From Deltaproteobacteria bacterium (GTDB lineage Bacteria; Myxococcota_A; UBA9042), in assembly GCA_020632665.1 (NCBI GenBank), contig JACKFC010000017.1, forward strand, positions 46,361 to 110,360: DNA of 64,000 nt, written 5' to 3'. Under the pieces are notes generated by a model. That model worked only from the letters and a program-made list of their open reading frames with translations, did no database searches and was not told the DNA's origin. Positions 17,698-25,899 of the stretch are shown here, in pieces. Numbering within the stretch: the first letter of the stretch is position 1; each line of letters starts with the position of its first letter. The position numbers and the translations under genes are program-made.

Positions 17698-17927
17698 GAC
17701 AGGTGTCTCACAAAGTGCCTTATTTTGACGCAACCGATCAAGTCGCGAAAACACAACGGAATCTCTCTTCCTGGTGTTCCAAAGTGGAGCGCTTTCGCCA
17801 AGATGGGCGCCCCGCTCGCTTCGGCTTGCCAGTGTGGCCAGCCAACTGCGCCAAAGTGGCGCAGTGGAGAAGTTTCTATCTCGTGCTTTTCGGCTGTTGT
17901 CGATTCGCCGTGGGAGCGACTTGCAAG

Positions 17928-17944
17928 TTGGCGTGGAACATGCA
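17928..17944 (+). promoter_or_regulatory. Possible sigma-54 (-24/-12) promoter element
   Basis: TTGGCGTGGAACATGCA keeps the invariant GG and GC separated by 10 nt, with TTGGC matching the -24 box and TGCA most of the -12 box. The central A/C of TGGCAC is not kept. A transcript from here would reach the terminator at 18176-18213 after about 230-260 nt. One match in an intergenic region is weak evidence. Confidence 0.25.
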
Positions 17945-18175
17945 ACACACCTACTTGCAGAGCGAGACGCGTGGGCAGAATCCCTATGGCTTCCCTGACC
18001 ACCCTGTCACCTTGTTCAATCCGCGCCGTGTTTCGCACGGCGCGTCCCTCGGCCGCAGCAGACGCGGTCACCATCGCCGGAGCGCGCATCGTTAGGGAGT
18101 GCGCCCACCGGAGCCTTCGTGGCGGTGACCGAAGAGTTGTGGGCTCATTTCCTCGAACTCCCACCTCGCTCTCTT

Positions 18176-18213
18176 CCCACCGGCGGCCGGAAACGGCCGC
18201 CGGTGGGGTTTTT
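18176..18213 (+). terminator. Strong Rho-independent terminator
   Basis: A perfect 14-bp stem (18176-18189 with 18194-18207) closed by a GAAA tetraloop is followed by GTTTTT. The nearest upstream gene on this strand ends 480 bp earlier, so it ends either a long 3' untranslated region or a separate non-coding transcript. It also insulates the clp-type gene, whose predicted promoter starts 12 nt later. Confidence 0.85.
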
Positions 18214-18224
18214 GGCTCGTTTTC

Positions 18225-18252
18225 TTGGCAACGCGCTCCGAATCGATAGGCT
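18225..18252 (+). promoter_or_regulatory. Predicted promoter of the Clp-type ATPase gene
   Basis: TTGGCA (18225-18230) and TAGGCT (18247-18252) are 16 nt apart. They lie just after the intrinsic terminator and 38 nt before the GTG start at 18291. Confidence 0.5.
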
Positions 18253-18290
18253 GCCGCCGACGGTCAGCGTCGGCGCGTCGAGGGGGGCAA

Positions 18291-20855
18291 GTGAGCGATC
18301 TGGAGCACGAGCATCTCGCGCCGGAGACGGTCGTCCCCGAGTTGGTTCGCGTCATGGCGTGCGCCGATGATTTGGCCCGTGGTGCCGGACATCCGCGCGG
18401 CTCGGTCCATCTCCTGCTTGCTTTGCTGACCCGGCCGTCGACGGCCCGCGACGTCCTGCTCGAAGCCGGGCTCGACCATCGTTCGCTGCTGGCCCATTTT
18501 CGTGCGTCCGGCGACGAGATCCTCGATGCCGATCCGGAGGGGACCGTCGCCGAGATCTTGCGCCAGGCGCGCGCGCTGGCCGCGCGTTCCTCCGGCGAGG
18601 TCGACCCCGCGGGGCTGCTCGCGAGCCTGTTGCGCGTTCGCTCGGCCGCCGCGCCTGGGTTGTTGCGCCGCGCGGGCGTCGATGTCGCTGCCCTGCGCGC
18701 GCGCATGATCGGCGCCATCGTCCACGATCTCGAATTCGGAGGAGCCCGCGGCCGCGGCGCCCGCCGGCCGTCGCGTCCCTCCCTGCCCTCGGTCACGACC
18801 GCGCCACAGCTGCCGACGGTTCAGCCGCGCAACCAGGGCGAATCCCTGGCGGCGCCGCGTCCGCTCCCCGTCGCCGACGGCTTGGTGCCGGCACCGCGGA
18901 CTCCGCGCCGCGCGCGCACCGCTCCCCCGGCGCAGGTCGCGCTGCCCGAGCCGGCGGCGATGCCCTCGATGGAGGACGCGCCGACCATCGTCCTCGAGGT
19001 CGAGCCGCCGCCGATCCCGCAGCGGCGCGCCTTCGAACTCGACCCCGAGCGTTATCCGACGCTGTGCCGCATCGGTCGCAACCTGACCCGCGCCGCCCTG
19101 GATGGTGAGACGACCCCGCTCGTCGGCCGGCAACAGTTGGTCGACGCCGTCATCGACGTCCTCTTGATGCGCCGGGTCAACAACCCGTGCCTGGTCGGTG
19201 AAGCCGGCGTCGGTAAGACCGCGCTGGTCGAGGGGCTCGCCGCGCGGATCGCCGGCGATGCCGCGCGCTACGGCCGGCTCGCCGAAGCCGTCATCGTCGA
19301 GGTGCCGGTCTCGGCCTTGCTCGCCGGGACGTCGCTGCGCGGCTCGTTCGCCGAGCGGATGGCCGCGCTGCGGGCCGAGGTCGCCGCTGCCGAGGGCGGA
19401 ATCATCGTCTTCATCGACGAGATCCACACGCTGATGGGCGCCGGCGCAGGCGATGGGCCGCTCGACGCCGCCAACGACCTGAAGACGGCGCTAGCGCGCG
19501 GGCATTTCCCCCTGATCGGCGCGACCACGCGAGTCGAATACCGCCGCTTCATCGAGGCCGACCCGGCGATGGAGCGCCGCTTCCAGGTCATCGACGTGCC
19601 GGAGCCTTCGGTCTCCGAGGCGGTCGAGATCCTGGTCGGGCTGGCGCCGACCTTCCGCGAGCACCACGGCATCCCCTACAGCCACGCGGCCATCGTCTCG
19701 GCGGTCGAGCTCAGTCGCCGCTTCATCCCTGACCGCGCGCTACCGGACAAGGCCGTCGCGGTCCTCGACCGGGCAGGAGCGCAGGCCCGCCGTCGGGGGC
19801 AAGCGCAGGTCGACCGGGCCGACGTCGCACGTGCGGTCGCCTCGCTCGGCACCGTCCCGCTCGAGCGGCTGCTCGACGACGAGCAGCGCCGGCTGCGCGA
19901 ACTCGACGTCGAGCTCGGCAAGAGCGTTCTCGGCCAGCCCGAGGCGGTGCGGACGATCGCCCGCCGGGTGGCGCGCAACCACGCCGGCCTCGGCGGCGAA
20001 CGACCGCTTGCCAGCTTCGTCTTCGCCGGGCCGCCTGGCGTCGGCAAGGGCGTCGCCGCTGCCGCGCTCGCCGAGCAGCTCTACCTGCGTTCCGACGCCG
20101 TGGCCCGCTTCGACATGAGCGATTACACCGAGTCGCACAGCGTGTCGCGGCTGATCGGCTCGCCGCCGGGCTATGTCGGCCACCAGCAGGCCGGGCTGCT
20201 CGCGGACGCGCTGCACCGTCGACCCTACCGCGTCCTGCTCTTCGAAGAGCTCGACCGCGCAGCGCCCGAGATCGCCGCGCTGGTTCAGCAATTGGTCGAG
20301 ACCGGGAGCGTCGTCGACAACCAGGGCCGTCGCCTCGACGCGCGCAACGCCGTCATCGTGGTGACCACCACGCTCTCGCCGGAGCACCTCGGCCTCGGCC
20401 GCCCCGGGGTCGGATTCCTCGGCGCCCCGAGCAACAAGGGGCCGGATCCGGAGCGCTTTGCTGCTGCCGTGCGGCAGCGACTCGGCGGCGAGTTGGTCAG
20501 CCGGGTCGACGACGTCGTCCTCTTCTCGCCGCTGGGTCGAGAGGCGTTGGCCGAGGTGGCGCGCGCGGAGCTGCAGCGCCTCAGCACCACGCTCTACGAC
20601 GAGCGCTTGGTCCGGGTCGACTTCTCCCCGTGCGTCGTCGAGATGGTCCTTGCCGCCGAGATCCGAGAGGAGCTCGGCGCCCGCTGGCTGCGCAACCGGC
20701 TCGCCAGCGCGGTCGAAGATCCGCTCGGCGAAGCGCTGCTCGAAGGGCGACTGCGCCCCGGTGTGCGGGCCCGGGCGCGCGGTGTCGACGGAGCGCTGCT
20801 CTTCGAGATCGTGCCTTCTGCGACCGAGCCGCGCAGCGCCGCCGTCGGTCCCTGA
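18291..20855 (+). CDS. ClpA/B/C-type double AAA+ ATPase with degenerate second ATPase site
   Basis: The GTG start at 18291 follows GAGGGGGG. The 854-aa protein has a Clp N-domain (about 10-145), a Pro-rich linker (about 165-255), AAA+ domain 1 with Walker A GEAGVGKTA (about 303-311) and Walker B FIDEIH (about 373), and AAA+ domain 2. There is no ClpB-type middle coiled coil: the text passes directly from LDDEQRRLRELDVELG to SVLGQPEAV. Domain 2 deviates: Walker A is GPPGVGKG (about 580-587), lacking the Thr/Ser that binds Mg2+; Walker B reads LLFEELD; the sensor-1 region reads VVTTTL. A VGF tripeptide near 706 resembles the ClpP-docking loop. It is probably a protein unfoldase driven mainly by domain 1. 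No clpP is in the window. Confidence 0.88.
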   Translation: MSDLEHEHLAPETVVPELVRVMACADDLARGAGHPRGSVHLLLALLTRPSTARDVLLEAGLDHRSLLAHFRASGDEILDADPEGTVAEILRQARALAARSSGEVDPAGLLASLLRVRSAAAPGLLRRAGVDVAALRARMIGAIVHDLEFGGARGRGARRPSRPSLPSVTTAPQLPTVQPRNQGESLAAPRPLPVADGLVPAPRTPRRARTAPPAQVALPEPAAMPSMEDAPTIVLEVEPPPIPQRRAFELDPERYPTLCRIGRNLTRAALDGETTPLVGRQQLVDAVIDVLLMRRVNNPCLVGEAGVGKTALVEGLAARIAGDAARYGRLAEAVIVEVPVSALLAGTSLRGSFAERMAALRAEVAAAEGGIIVFIDEIHTLMGAGAGDGPLDAANDLKTALARGHFPLIGATTRVEYRRFIEADPAMERRFQVIDVPEPSVSEAVEILVGLAPTFREHHGIPYSHAAIVSAVELSRRFIPDRALPDKAVAVLDRAGAQARRRGQAQVDRADVARAVASLGTVPLERLLDDEQRRLRELDVELGKSVLGQPEAVRTIARRVARNHAGLGGERPLASFVFAGPPGVGKGVAAAALAEQLYLRSDAVARFDMSDYTESHSVSRLIGSPPGYVGHQQAGLLADALHRRPYRVLLFEELDRAAPEIAALVQQLVETGSVVDNQGRRLDARNAVIVVTTTLSPEHLGLGRPGVGFLGAPSNKGPDPERFAAAVRQRLGGELVSRVDDVVLFSPLGREALAEVARAELQRLSTTLYDERLVRVDFSPCVVEMVLAAEIREELGARWLRNRLASAVEDPLGEALLEGRLRPGVRARARGVDGALLFEIVPSATEPRSAAVGP

Positions 20856-21764
20856 TCAGCCGACGGCGCCGACCCAGACCGCTCGCGGCTTGCCATAGAC
20901 GTCCGACAGCTCGGCAAAATCCTCCGCGGTGCCGATCTCCCGCAGCAATGCCGGGAAACGCGCCGCGAACGGGCGCTCGCCATGCGTCAGCACCTCGATC
21001 GCGCGGACAACGACTGCGTCCTGTGTCGTCTCCTCGGGCGGGGCCCGTGGCACCACGACGCGCGTGAGGGCCAGCGCTCCGCCGTGCTCGGCGAGGACGG
21101 CTTCACCCGCGGCATCGGAGCCGACGAGGCAGTTGCGCAGCGTGATCTCACCGCCGCCACCCGCTCCGCCACCGGCCAACGCGACGCTGCCGCGTCCGCC
21201 ACGGTTGCCGGCGAAGGTACAGCCGACCGCGCGGATCGTGCCGCCACGGCTGGCGAAGAGCGCGCCACCGCCGGCCCCATCGGCTTGGTTGTCGTGAAAG
21301 ACGCAGCTCTCGAGCTCGACCAGCGCCGGGCCGCTGCATCGCACCGCGCCTCCTTGCGGCGCCCGATTGCGGGTCAGCCGACAGCGGAGCAGGCGCACCT
21401 CGCCGCGCTGCACGTCGACGGCGCCGCCGCCTTCGCCGCGGCCGCGGCCGCCGGAGAGCAGGCAACCGACGACCTCGACCTCGGCAGGCATGTAGACCTG
21501 AAGGGCCGCGCCAGCGCCGGTTTCCGGTCCTCGAAGGACGAGTGACTCGATCCGAACCCGCTCCGCTCCCTCGAGCGAGAGCGCGGGGCCTCGATGGCCG
21601 ACGATGCTGGCGCTGCCCATGCCGCCAGCGGCGACGAGGGTGATGTCGTGTGGGAGTGCAACGGGTCCGCGATGCACGCCGGGGCCGAGCGCCACGGTCG
21701 ATCCCGGCGGCAGCCCGTGCAGGCGCGGGCCGAGCGGGCCGTCGGCGACGTCGTGGCGAAGCAA
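20856..21764 (-). CDS. Predicted right-handed beta-helix repeat protein
   Basis: The 302-aa product shows short strand-turn repeats typical of parallel beta-helices and polymorphic outer-membrane proteins: SLEGAERVRIESLVLRG, EVEVVGCLLSGG, EVRLLRCRLTRN, LVELESCVFHDNQ, TIRAVGCTFAGN and EITLRNCLVGSD, each with a turn rich in Gly and Asn. A helical cap of about 45 residues (FAARFPALLREIG…) ends the protein. No convincing signal peptide is visible. The start is TTG 21764, 2 nt after the stop of the calpain-like gene, so the two are almost certainly one operon. The start codon and weak ribosome-binding site leave the exact N-terminus uncertain. Confidence 0.7.
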   Translation of the reverse strand: MLRHDVADGPLGPRLHGLPPGSTVALGPGVHRGPVALPHDITLVAAGGMGSASIVGHRGPALSLEGAERVRIESLVLRGPETGAGAALQVYMPAEVEVVGCLLSGGRGRGEGGGAVDVQRGEVRLLRCRLTRNRAPQGGAVRCSGPALVELESCVFHDNQADGAGGGALFASRGGTIRAVGCTFAGNRGGRGSVALAGGGAGGGGEITLRNCLVGSDAAGEAVLAEHGGALALTRVVVPRAPPEETTQDAVVVRAIEVLTHGERPFAARFPALLREIGTAEDFAELSDVYGKPRAVWVGAVG

Positions 21765-21766
21765 GG

Positions 21767-22645
21767 CTACATTCCCGTGATGTTCACGTTCGAGTAGAAC
21801 TTCTTGAAGTCCTCGAGGGTGAGCTCGAAGATGCCGTCGTCCTTGCCGTCCTTGCCGGGCTCGACGCGACCCCAGGGGTTGCGCAGCTTGACGTAGCGCT
21901 TCTTGTCCTTGCCGCGACCTTTCTCGTACGCGCCGAGGATGGTGTAGGCGTGCCAGGCGTAGAGGTTGGTGCCGGCGTAGATCGCCTCGTCTTCCTTGCC
22001 GCGGGTGCCGGCGGACATCGCTTGGTTGTTGTCCGAAGCCTTCTTGATCCGGCTCCAGAGCAGGTCGTCCGGCGAGCTATCGGTCGACATATAGCTGACG
22101 CGCTTGCCCGAGAGGGCCTCGAGCGCCTCGGCCGAGCTGCCGCCCTCGCCGACGACGTTGTAGCCGCCCTTGAGCTGGGCCCAGGCCTTCTCGTAGAGCG
22201 CTGGCCAGAGCTCGCGACCGCCATCTTTGGTCTGCTGACCCTTGGCGTAGCGCAGATCGGAGTAGCCCTTCTGCTGCGGGAGGTCGCCGTCGATCGTCAC
22301 CCACGTCTCGGAATAGTTCGATTCCCAGTAGTTCCGCTTGGTGAAGAAGCGGACCTTGTAGGTGTTGTCGCCGTTGTCGACGATGCCGGTCTTGATCAGG
22401 TTCGGATTCTCCGCCGCGACGGCCGAGAGGGCGGCGACGAAATAGCAATCGGCCACCGCGCCCTGGATCACGTCGGACGCGCGCACGCCGTAGTAGAAGA
22501 GGCGGTTGCGCTCGTCCTGGCCGGCTTTGCCGTAGCTCCAATCGTCGCCTTGGTGCTTGTCGCGCAGGCGCGGGTCCTGCAGGTCACGCGGCTCGATCTT
22601 CGGCTTCTTGTCTTTCTTCTGCTGTGGCTGGGCGATATCCGGCAT
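21767..22645 (-). CDS. Calpain-like (family C2) cysteine protease with intact catalytic triad
   Basis: From ATG 22645 (GGAGG site) the protein is 292 aa, essentially one calpain catalytic domain. The Cys site reads QGAVADCYFVAALSAVA, with Cys67 in the position of the QGxxGDCWFLAAL motif of calpains. His232 lies in YAWHAYTILGAY, matching HAYTV, and Asn256 in VKLRNPWG. There is no signal peptide, membrane helix or Ca2+-binding EF-hand/C2 domain, so it is predicted to be cytosolic or exported by another route. It shares an operon with the beta-helix protein. Substrates are unknown. Calpain-family proteases are uncommon in bacteria compared with eukaryotes. Confidence 0.85.
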   Translation of the reverse strand: MPDIAQPQQKKDKKPKIEPRDLQDPRLRDKHQGDDWSYGKAGQDERNRLFYYGVRASDVIQGAVADCYFVAALSAVAAENPNLIKTGIVDNGDNTYKVRFFTKRNYWESNYSETWVTIDGDLPQQKGYSDLRYAKGQQTKDGGRELWPALYEKAWAQLKGGYNVVGEGGSSAEALEALSGKRVSYMSTDSSPDDLLWSRIKKASDNNQAMSAGTRGKEDEAIYAGTNLYAWHAYTILGAYEKGRGKDKKRYVKLRNPWGRVEPGKDGKDDGIFELTLEDFKKFYSNVNITGM

Positions 22646-22681
22646 GACGGCCTCCGGCGCGGCTTGCTGCGCTCGACCGAT

Positions 22682-22710
22682 AGCGTAGGTCTCGGCCGGA
22701 TCTGCGGCAA
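22682..22710 (-). promoter_or_regulatory. Predicted promoter of the calpain/beta-helix operon
   Basis: On the minus strand, TTGCCG (22710-22705) and TACGCT (22687-22682) are separated by 17 nt, 36 nt upstream of ATG 22645. On the opposite strand TAGAGT at 22790-22795 is a candidate -10 for the divergent lipoprotein gene. Confidence 0.5.
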
Positions 22711-22833
22711 GGCAAGCGGTGCCGGCGCTGTCGACCGCTGGGGGCTCTGCGCCCCGGGGCGGACACTCGCCGTGCGACGCGCGTTTCGCTAGAGTCCACC
22801 GCCGGCACGGTACGTCGAGCAGGAGTACGCAGG

Positions 22834-23958
22834 ATGAAGTGTTGGTCAGCAACGGGATGGTCCAGCCGAGCGCTGCTGCTCGGGTCGGTGCTCGGGACGA
22901 TTCTGCTCGCCGGATGCGGCGGCGATGAAGATGGCAAGGGCGATGCCGCTGCGACGGACGCCGTGGTCGACGGGACCGACGACGACGCTGCCGACTCTGG
23001 AGCGGCCGACGCTGGCAGTGACGGCAAGACGGAAGGAACGCTGAAGTGGATCGCCTTCGCCCCGCCGGTTGACGGAAAGATGACCGATGGCGCCGCGCTC
23101 GGTGCAGCCGGCGAGGGCTACCTGCTGACCGCGGAGGACGGCGGCCTGGTTCGCTTGCTGCCGACCGGACCGCAGGTCATCACCGTCCCCGGTGTCGGCA
23201 CCACCGACCTGCGCGCGGTCTACGTCGACGCCACCGGCGAGGCTTGGATCGCCGGCGACGCCTCGATCCTGGTCCAGGGCAAGGGCAGCGAGTGGCAAGT
23301 CCGGGCCGAGATCCCGCCGTCGCCGGTGACCCGCTTTCGCGCCATCGACGGCGACGGCGACGTGGTCTGGGCGGTCGGCGACGACGCCCGCGCCTACCGC
23401 AAGGCCGGCGACGCCGTCTTCGCGGCGGAGGACGTGACCGTCACCGACGGCGAGGCGATCGGCAGCGGTGGCAACTTCGTCTCGGTGCAGGTCGTCGGCG
23501 ACGCCGTGTGGATCGCGGTCGACAAGGGCGCGACCAGCGCTGGCCTCGCCTTGGAGAAGACAGCCGCGGGCTGGAAATCCTATCCGCTCGATACCGCTCC
23601 GCGCGCGCTGTGGCGTGGTGCCGACGGCGCCACCTGGGTCGTTGGTGGCACCGTCGAGCCCTACGTCGCGCGCCTGCAGGCCGGGGCCTTCGTCAAGATG
23701 GACGGGCTGCAGTGGTCGCTCGGCTTCACCGCGGTGGACGGCACCGGCGCCGACGACGTCGTGCTCGGCGCGTTGAAGGGCCAGATCCGCAGCTGGGACG
23801 GCAAGGCCTTCGCCGTCGTCCTGCCGAAAGCGCCGCCGGGGACGGTCAACCCCTTCGCCCAGCCGAGCGGCGATATCGCGGCTTTCGCCCGCGCCGCGGT
23901 CGATGATTGGCTGGTCGTGACCCCCTTCTACGTCTACCGCTACGCGGTGCAGCCTTGA
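22834..23958 (+). CDS. Lipoprotein with beta-propeller-like domain
   Basis: The 374-aa predicted lipoprotein has the lipobox TILLAGC, followed by a 45-residue Asp/Gly/Ala stalk. The main domain (about 70-370) consists of repeated four-strand units with WIAFAPP, AWIAGDASILVQG, VWAVGDDARAYR, TWVVGG and QIRSWDG, resembling photosystem-stability-factor/Kelch-type beta-propellers. No catalytic residues are evident, so a binding or scaffolding role at the outer membrane is likely. Its stop overlaps the next gene's start region by 4 nt. Confidence 0.75.
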   Translation: MKCWSATGWSSRALLLGSVLGTILLAGCGGDEDGKGDAAATDAVVDGTDDDAADSGAADAGSDGKTEGTLKWIAFAPPVDGKMTDGAALGAAGEGYLLTAEDGGLVRLLPTGPQVITVPGVGTTDLRAVYVDATGEAWIAGDASILVQGKGSEWQVRAEIPPSPVTRFRAIDGDGDVVWAVGDDARAYRKAGDAVFAAEDVTVTDGEAIGSGGNFVSVQVVGDAVWIAVDKGATSAGLALEKTAAGWKSYPLDTAPRALWRGADGATWVVGGTVEPYVARLQAGAFVKMDGLQWSLGFTAVDGTGADDVVLGALKGQIRSWDGKAFAVVLPKAPPGTVNPFAQPSGDIAAFARAAVDDWLVVTPFYVYRYAVQP

Positions 23959-24314
23959 GGCGTGTGACCCGGGGCCCGTTGCTCGGCGCGGCGCTGTTGC
24001 TGCTCGGCTGCGGCCAGCCCGAAGAGCCCGGATTCGTCGCGAAGACGGTGCCGGCGTGCACCTCGATCACTCGCTTCGGCAGCGGTCTGCGCTGCGACAA
24101 CGACGCCGGGCTCGGTGGCTGCGGCGTCGGCACGGCGGGCCTCTGCGCCTCGGGATGGCTCTGCTTCGATCGACCGGAGTTGGCGTTCTGCGCCTGCGAG
24201 ACCGACGCCGACTGCCAGGGGCGCGCCGCCTACATCAACACCGCCCGGGCAGCGAAGAAGGTCGCGCCGATGGCCGCGCGGTGCGCCGCGGGACGCTGCC
24301 AGGGGGCGCCCTAG
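23955..24314 (+). CDS. Small Cys-rich lipoprotein
   Basis: TTG at 23955 overlaps the preceding TGA (TTGA); GTG at 23964 is an alternative start with a weak GAGG. The mature part follows the lipobox LLLLGC and has about 95 residues with eight cysteines in CDNDAGLGGCGVGTAGLC, WLCF, CACETDADCQG and RCAAGRC. This is the same disulfide-rich style as the larger repeat proteins in the window. Probably an outer-membrane lipoprotein translated together with the propeller lipoprotein. It converges with prmC, sharing the bases CTAG at 24311-24314. Confidence 0.7.
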   Translation: MRRVTRGPLLGAALLLLGCGQPEEPGFVAKTVPACTSITRFGSGLRCDNDAGLGGCGVGTAGLCASGWLCFDRPELAFCACETDADCQGRAAYINTARAAKKVAPMAARCAAGRCQGAP

Positions 24315-25198
24315 GCGGCGTCTCGGCGGCCGAGGACCAGCCCGGTCGGCCCGGGTCCGATGCGCTCGTAGCGGGCGTCGGCGAAGCCGCGTTCTCGCAG
24401 CGCGCCGGCGACGATCGCGCCCTGATCCGGATCGCCCAACTCGAAGATGACGCAGCCGCCGGGCGCGACGACGCGTTGCGCCACCACGACCAGCCGCCGG
24501 AGCACGTCGAGTCCATCCTCACCGCCGTCGAGCGCCAGATGCGGCTCGTGGCCACGCACCGTCGGCTCCAGCTCGGCCATCCGCGCGCGGCGGATATACG
24601 GCGGGTTCGAGAGCAGGGCGGCGAAGGGGGCGCGATCGGCGAAGGGGCCCAGCAGGTCGCCCTCGGCGAGGGTGATCCGCTGCGAGAGGCCGAGCGACTC
24701 GACGTTGGCTGCCGCCCAACGCAGTGCCTCGGGGCTGCGGTCGGTGGCGAGCAGCGGCCGCTCGGGGTCGGTCTCGCCGAGCGCCACGGCGAGCGCGCAG
24801 ACGATGGCGCCGGTGCCGGTCCCGACGTCGATCACCGGACCTTCGGGTGTGCCTTCGCTGCGGAGCAGGCTCGCTGCGCGATCGACCAGGTGTTCGGTCT
24901 CCGGTCGCGGCACCAGGGCACCCGGGCCAACCTGCAGCTCGATCGCGTGGAACGATTTGCGGCCGAGGATATAGGCCACCGGCTCGGCCCCGGCGCGGCG
25001 CTTGACCAGGGCCTTGAAGCGGGCCAACTCGTCCTGCTGCATCGGCCGATCGTGCTGCACGTAGAGCTGCAAGCGGGGCAGGGCGATCGCTTCGCCGAGG
25101 AGCAACTCGGCGTCGAGTCGCGCCGAGCTCGAACCGTGCTTCTGCAGGAAGGGGCTCGCCCACTGCAGGACGCTGCCGACGGTCCAGGGCTCGCTCAC
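24311..25198 (-). CDS. prmC: Peptide chain release factor N5-glutamine methyltransferase PrmC
   Basis: Methylates the GGQ glutamine of release factors RF1/RF2. The 295-aa protein has the N-terminal helical domain with the usual DAELLLGEAI, the PVAYILGRKSFHAIEL…VPRPETEHLVD segment, the SAM-binding VIDVGTGTGAI and the catalytic NPPYI. It starts at GTG 25198 within the thiE stop (GTGA overlap) and is last in a five-gene coupled run. Confidence 0.92.
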   Translation of the reverse strand: MSEPWTVGSVLQWASPFLQKHGSSSARLDAELLLGEAIALPRLQLYVQHDRPMQQDELARFKALVKRRAGAEPVAYILGRKSFHAIELQVGPGALVPRPETEHLVDRAASLLRSEGTPEGPVIDVGTGTGAIVCALAVALGETDPERPLLATDRSPEALRWAAANVESLGLSQRITLAEGDLLGPFADRAPFAALLSNPPYIRRARMAELEPTVRGHEPHLALDGGEDGLDVLRRLVVVAQRVVAPGGCVIFELGDPDQGAIVAGALRERGFADARYERIGPGPTGLVLGRRDAA

Positions 25199-25899
25199 GC
25201 CTCCTCCCGCTCGGCCTGCCAGCAGGCGGTGAGCATCGACATCGCGAGGCCGGCGCGCTCGACGCTGAAGGGCGCGTCGGCCGGGCCGAGCCAGGCGCCG
25301 ATCACGGCCATCGCGGTCGCGCCGGCGGCGACCACGTCCGGGAGCGCGTCCAGGCCGAGGCCGCCGATGGCGATGACCGGCTTGGCGGTGCGCGACGCGG
25401 CCTGCTGCAGCATCGCCATGCCGCGCGCCTCTCCCGCACCCGCCTTGCCGTCGGTGGCCAGCACCGGGCCGAAGCCGACGTAGTCGACCGGCATGCGGCG
25501 CGCGGCCTCGAGTTGGTCGAGGTCGTGGGTCGAGATGCCGACGATGCCGTCGTCGCCGAGCGTCGCGCGGGCGCGCTGCGGCGTGTCGTCATCTTGCCCG
25601 AGGTGGACGCCCAGGCCGGCGCGGCCGCGGAAGGTCGCCGCGGCTTCGAGGTGGTCGTTCATCACGACCGGGATCTGCTCGCCGAAGGCCTCGAGGAGGT
25701 CGCGAAACCGGGAGAGCAGCGCGAGGCTGTGCGGCGGCGAGCGCTTGTCGCGGAGCTGCAGCGCGACCGCGCCGCCCTCGACCGCCGCGCGACCGTAGGC
25801 CAGCAGCAGCGCCCGCTCTTCTTCCGGATCTTCGGGCAGCACGGGCAGCAGCCGGTCGATATCGAGGATCGCGTAGATTCCGCTCCGCAGCTGACTCAT
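25195..25899 (-). CDS. thiE: Thiamine phosphate synthase ThiE
   Basis: Joins the thiazole and HMP-pyrophosphate moieties to make thiamine phosphate. The 234-aa TIM barrel shows YAILDIDR, VALQLRDKR (pyrophosphate/Mg site), VVMNDHLEAA, GVHLGQDDDTP, VGISTHDLDQLEAA, DYVGFGPVLATDGKAG and the phosphate-binding IAIGGLGLD. It begins with ATG 25899 overlapping rimI by 4 nt. No other thiamine gene is nearby, so it is probably here because of the housekeeping operon rather than a thi cluster. Confidence 0.9.
   Translation of the reverse strand: MSQLRSGIYAILDIDRLLPVLPEDPEEERALLLAYGRAAVEGGAVALQLRDKRSPPHSLALLSRFRDLLEAFGEQIPVVMNDHLEAAATFRGRAGLGVHLGQDDDTPQRARATLGDDGIVGISTHDLDQLEAARRMPVDYVGFGPVLATDGKAGAGEARGMAMLQQAASRTAKPVIAIGGLGLDALPDVVAAGATAMAVIGAWLGPADAPFSVERAGLAMSMLTACWQAEREEA

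Larger units (their letters stand above)
17698..18290 (+). other. 593-bp non-coding stretch with hairpins, possible sigma-54 site, terminator and clp promoter
   Basis: No reading frame here has codon use or a product that looks real, and the longest (17725-18249) runs through the terminator. The stretch is less GC-rich than its surroundings at 17700-17770. It holds perfect inverted repeats at 17845-17865 (ACTGCGCC, loop AAAGT) and 18022-18044 (CGCGCCGTG, loop TTTCG). A sigma-54-like element is at 17928-17944 and an intrinsic terminator at 18176-18213. An untranslated RNA ending at the terminator is possible; a long 3' end of the lipid-kinase transcript is the simpler alternative. Confidence 0.4.

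Noticed and set aside
18005..18030. TTCAATC resembling a tRNA T-loop, considered as a tRNA or tmRNA end
   Set aside because: Flanking bases do not form a T-stem, and no acceptor stem or anticodon arm can be drawn.
17725..18249. 174-aa open frame in the intergenic region
   Set aside because: Runs straight through the intrinsic terminator, has no recognisable domain and has codon use unlike neighbours.
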